Positions 6,618 through 6,801 of a DNA stretch of 6,801 bases are shown here, one piece after another. Origin of the DNA: Candidatus Doudnabacteria bacterium (GTDB taxonomy: Bacteria; Patescibacteriota; Doudnabacteria; UBA920; O2-02-FULL-48-8); assembly GCA_016207695.1 (NCBI GenBank), contig JACQPC010000100.1:1-6801 (forward strand). The letters run 5' to 3'. The notes under the pieces are model-generated. The model was not told where the DNA came from and searched no databases. It worked only from the letters and a program-made list of their open reading frames with translations. Position numbers and translations under genes: made by a program. How positions within the stretch are numbered: position 1 is the stretch's first letter; each line of letters opens with the position of its first letter.

Positions 6618-6623
6618 TATAAT
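6618..6623 (+). promoter_or_regulatory. Possible -10 element immediately after the metK stop
   Basis: A perfect TATAAT directly abuts the TAG stop of metK. No recognisable -35 box lies 15-19 bases upstream. Transcription would start near 6630, which is the A of an ATG. It plausibly served the gene that now begins at 6775, before the intervening segment was acquired. Confidence 0.4.
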
Positions 6624-6633
6624 GCGGATATGC

Positions 6634-6772
6634 CAGGTACTAGAAATTTGATATCTGTTTCGCTTCGCGAAACAGATAAGAAATCAGCAACTATAATCAA
6701 GTTTCTTGCATCCGACAAACTAGAGGTATTAATTATAAATTATCTAACAATTAATCAAATTTTCAGTACCTG
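6634..6772. mobile_element. Putative MITE-like element with imperfect 19-bp terminal inverted repeats and flanking direct repeats
   Basis: The left end CAGGTACTAGAAATTTGAT (6634-6652) and the reverse complement of the right end (6754-6772), CAGGTACTGAAAATTTGAT, match at 17 of 19 positions. The outermost eight bases are identical. The same heptamer, TATGCCA, occurs on both sides (6629-6635 and 6774-6780), like a target-site duplication. The left copy overlaps the inverted repeat by two bases, and one extra T (6773) lies on the right, so the exact borders are ambiguous. The interior holds a 12-bp hairpin and AT-rich DNA, with no transposase and no convincing ORF. The alternative reading is a structured 5' leader whose closing stem is formed by the two ends. 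Confidence 0.5.
6652..6678. repeat. Perfect 12-bp inverted repeat with 3-base loop
   Basis: The arms are TATCTGTTTCGC (6652-6663) and GCGAAACAGATA (6667-6678) around TTC. No T run follows on either strand, so it is not a standard intrinsic terminator. It lies inside the 6634-6772 inverted-repeat element. Confidence 0.85.
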
Positions 6773-6774
6773 TT

Positions 6775-6801
6775 ATGCCAAAGGATAAACCAATAGTAGT
6801 C
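6775..6801 (+). CDS. Start of an unidentified gene (3'-partial)
   Basis: An ATG at 6775 opens a frame reading MPKDKPIVV to the window edge. Nine residues are too few to name a product. The Met-Pro-Lys start with a hydrophobic run beginning looks like the N-terminus of a cytoplasmic protein. No Shine-Dalgarno is visible. Its start codon lies within the right-hand copy of the TATGCCA direct repeat. A weak promoter inside the preceding element is possible (CCGACA at 6712-6717, 16-base spacer, TATAAA at 6734-6739), but this is speculative. Confidence 0.4.

Noticed and set aside
6630..6788. 52-codon ORF beginning ATGCCAGGT
   Set aside because: It runs through the inverted-repeat end, the hairpin and the other repeat end. 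Its content is explained by those structures and it resembles no protein I know.
1..6801. CRISPR array, tRNA or rRNA genes
   Set aside because: No regularly spaced direct repeats with spacers, no cloverleaf and no rRNA signature were seen.

Overview
This window looks like a stretch of chromosome from a Patescibacteria (Candidate Phyla Radiation, Parcubacteria-like) bacterium. That is inference. It rests on very tight packing, the absence of clear Shine-Dalgarno sequences, a compact 313-residue MetK, and an exported Ig-like protein whose C-terminal module resembles proteins I recall from that group. TGA acts as a stop (end of secA), so nothing suggests a recoded genetic code. All convincing genes lie on the + strand.

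Layout. (1) 3-2519: the SecA preprotein-translocase ATPase, lacking only its first ~27 residues at the window edge. (2) 2579-3064: a small DUF456 multi-pass membrane protein. (3) 3072-3455: methionine-R-sulfoxide reductase MsrB. (4) 3484-4965: a secreted Ig-like repeat protein with its own promoter, which overlaps the msrB stop codon. (5) 4968-5516: methionine-S-sulfoxide reductase MsrA, two bases after the Ig-like gene. (6) 5499-5670: a promoter, a SAM-I (S-box) riboswitch aptamer and an intrinsic terminator. (7) 5676-6617: S-adenosylmethionine synthetase MetK. (8) 6618-6801: a TATAAT box, then a ~140-bp segment with imperfect 19-bp terminal inverted repeats, an internal 12-bp perfect hairpin and flanking 7-bp direct repeats, then the start of another gene.

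The genes from 3072 to 6617 share a methionine theme. MsrA and MsrB repair the two stereoisomers of methionine sulfoxide. MetK turns methionine and ATP into SAM, and the riboswitch should shut off metK when SAM is abundant. The Ig-like surface protein sits between the two reductases and is probably cotranscribed with msrA. SecA is the motor that would export proteins with signal peptides like the one on the Ig-like protein.

The least explained part is 6629-6780. It is either a MITE-like insertion into the start codon of the next gene or a structured 5' leader RNA. The repeated TATGCCA on both sides favours insertion, with the start codon rebuilt by the duplicated target.
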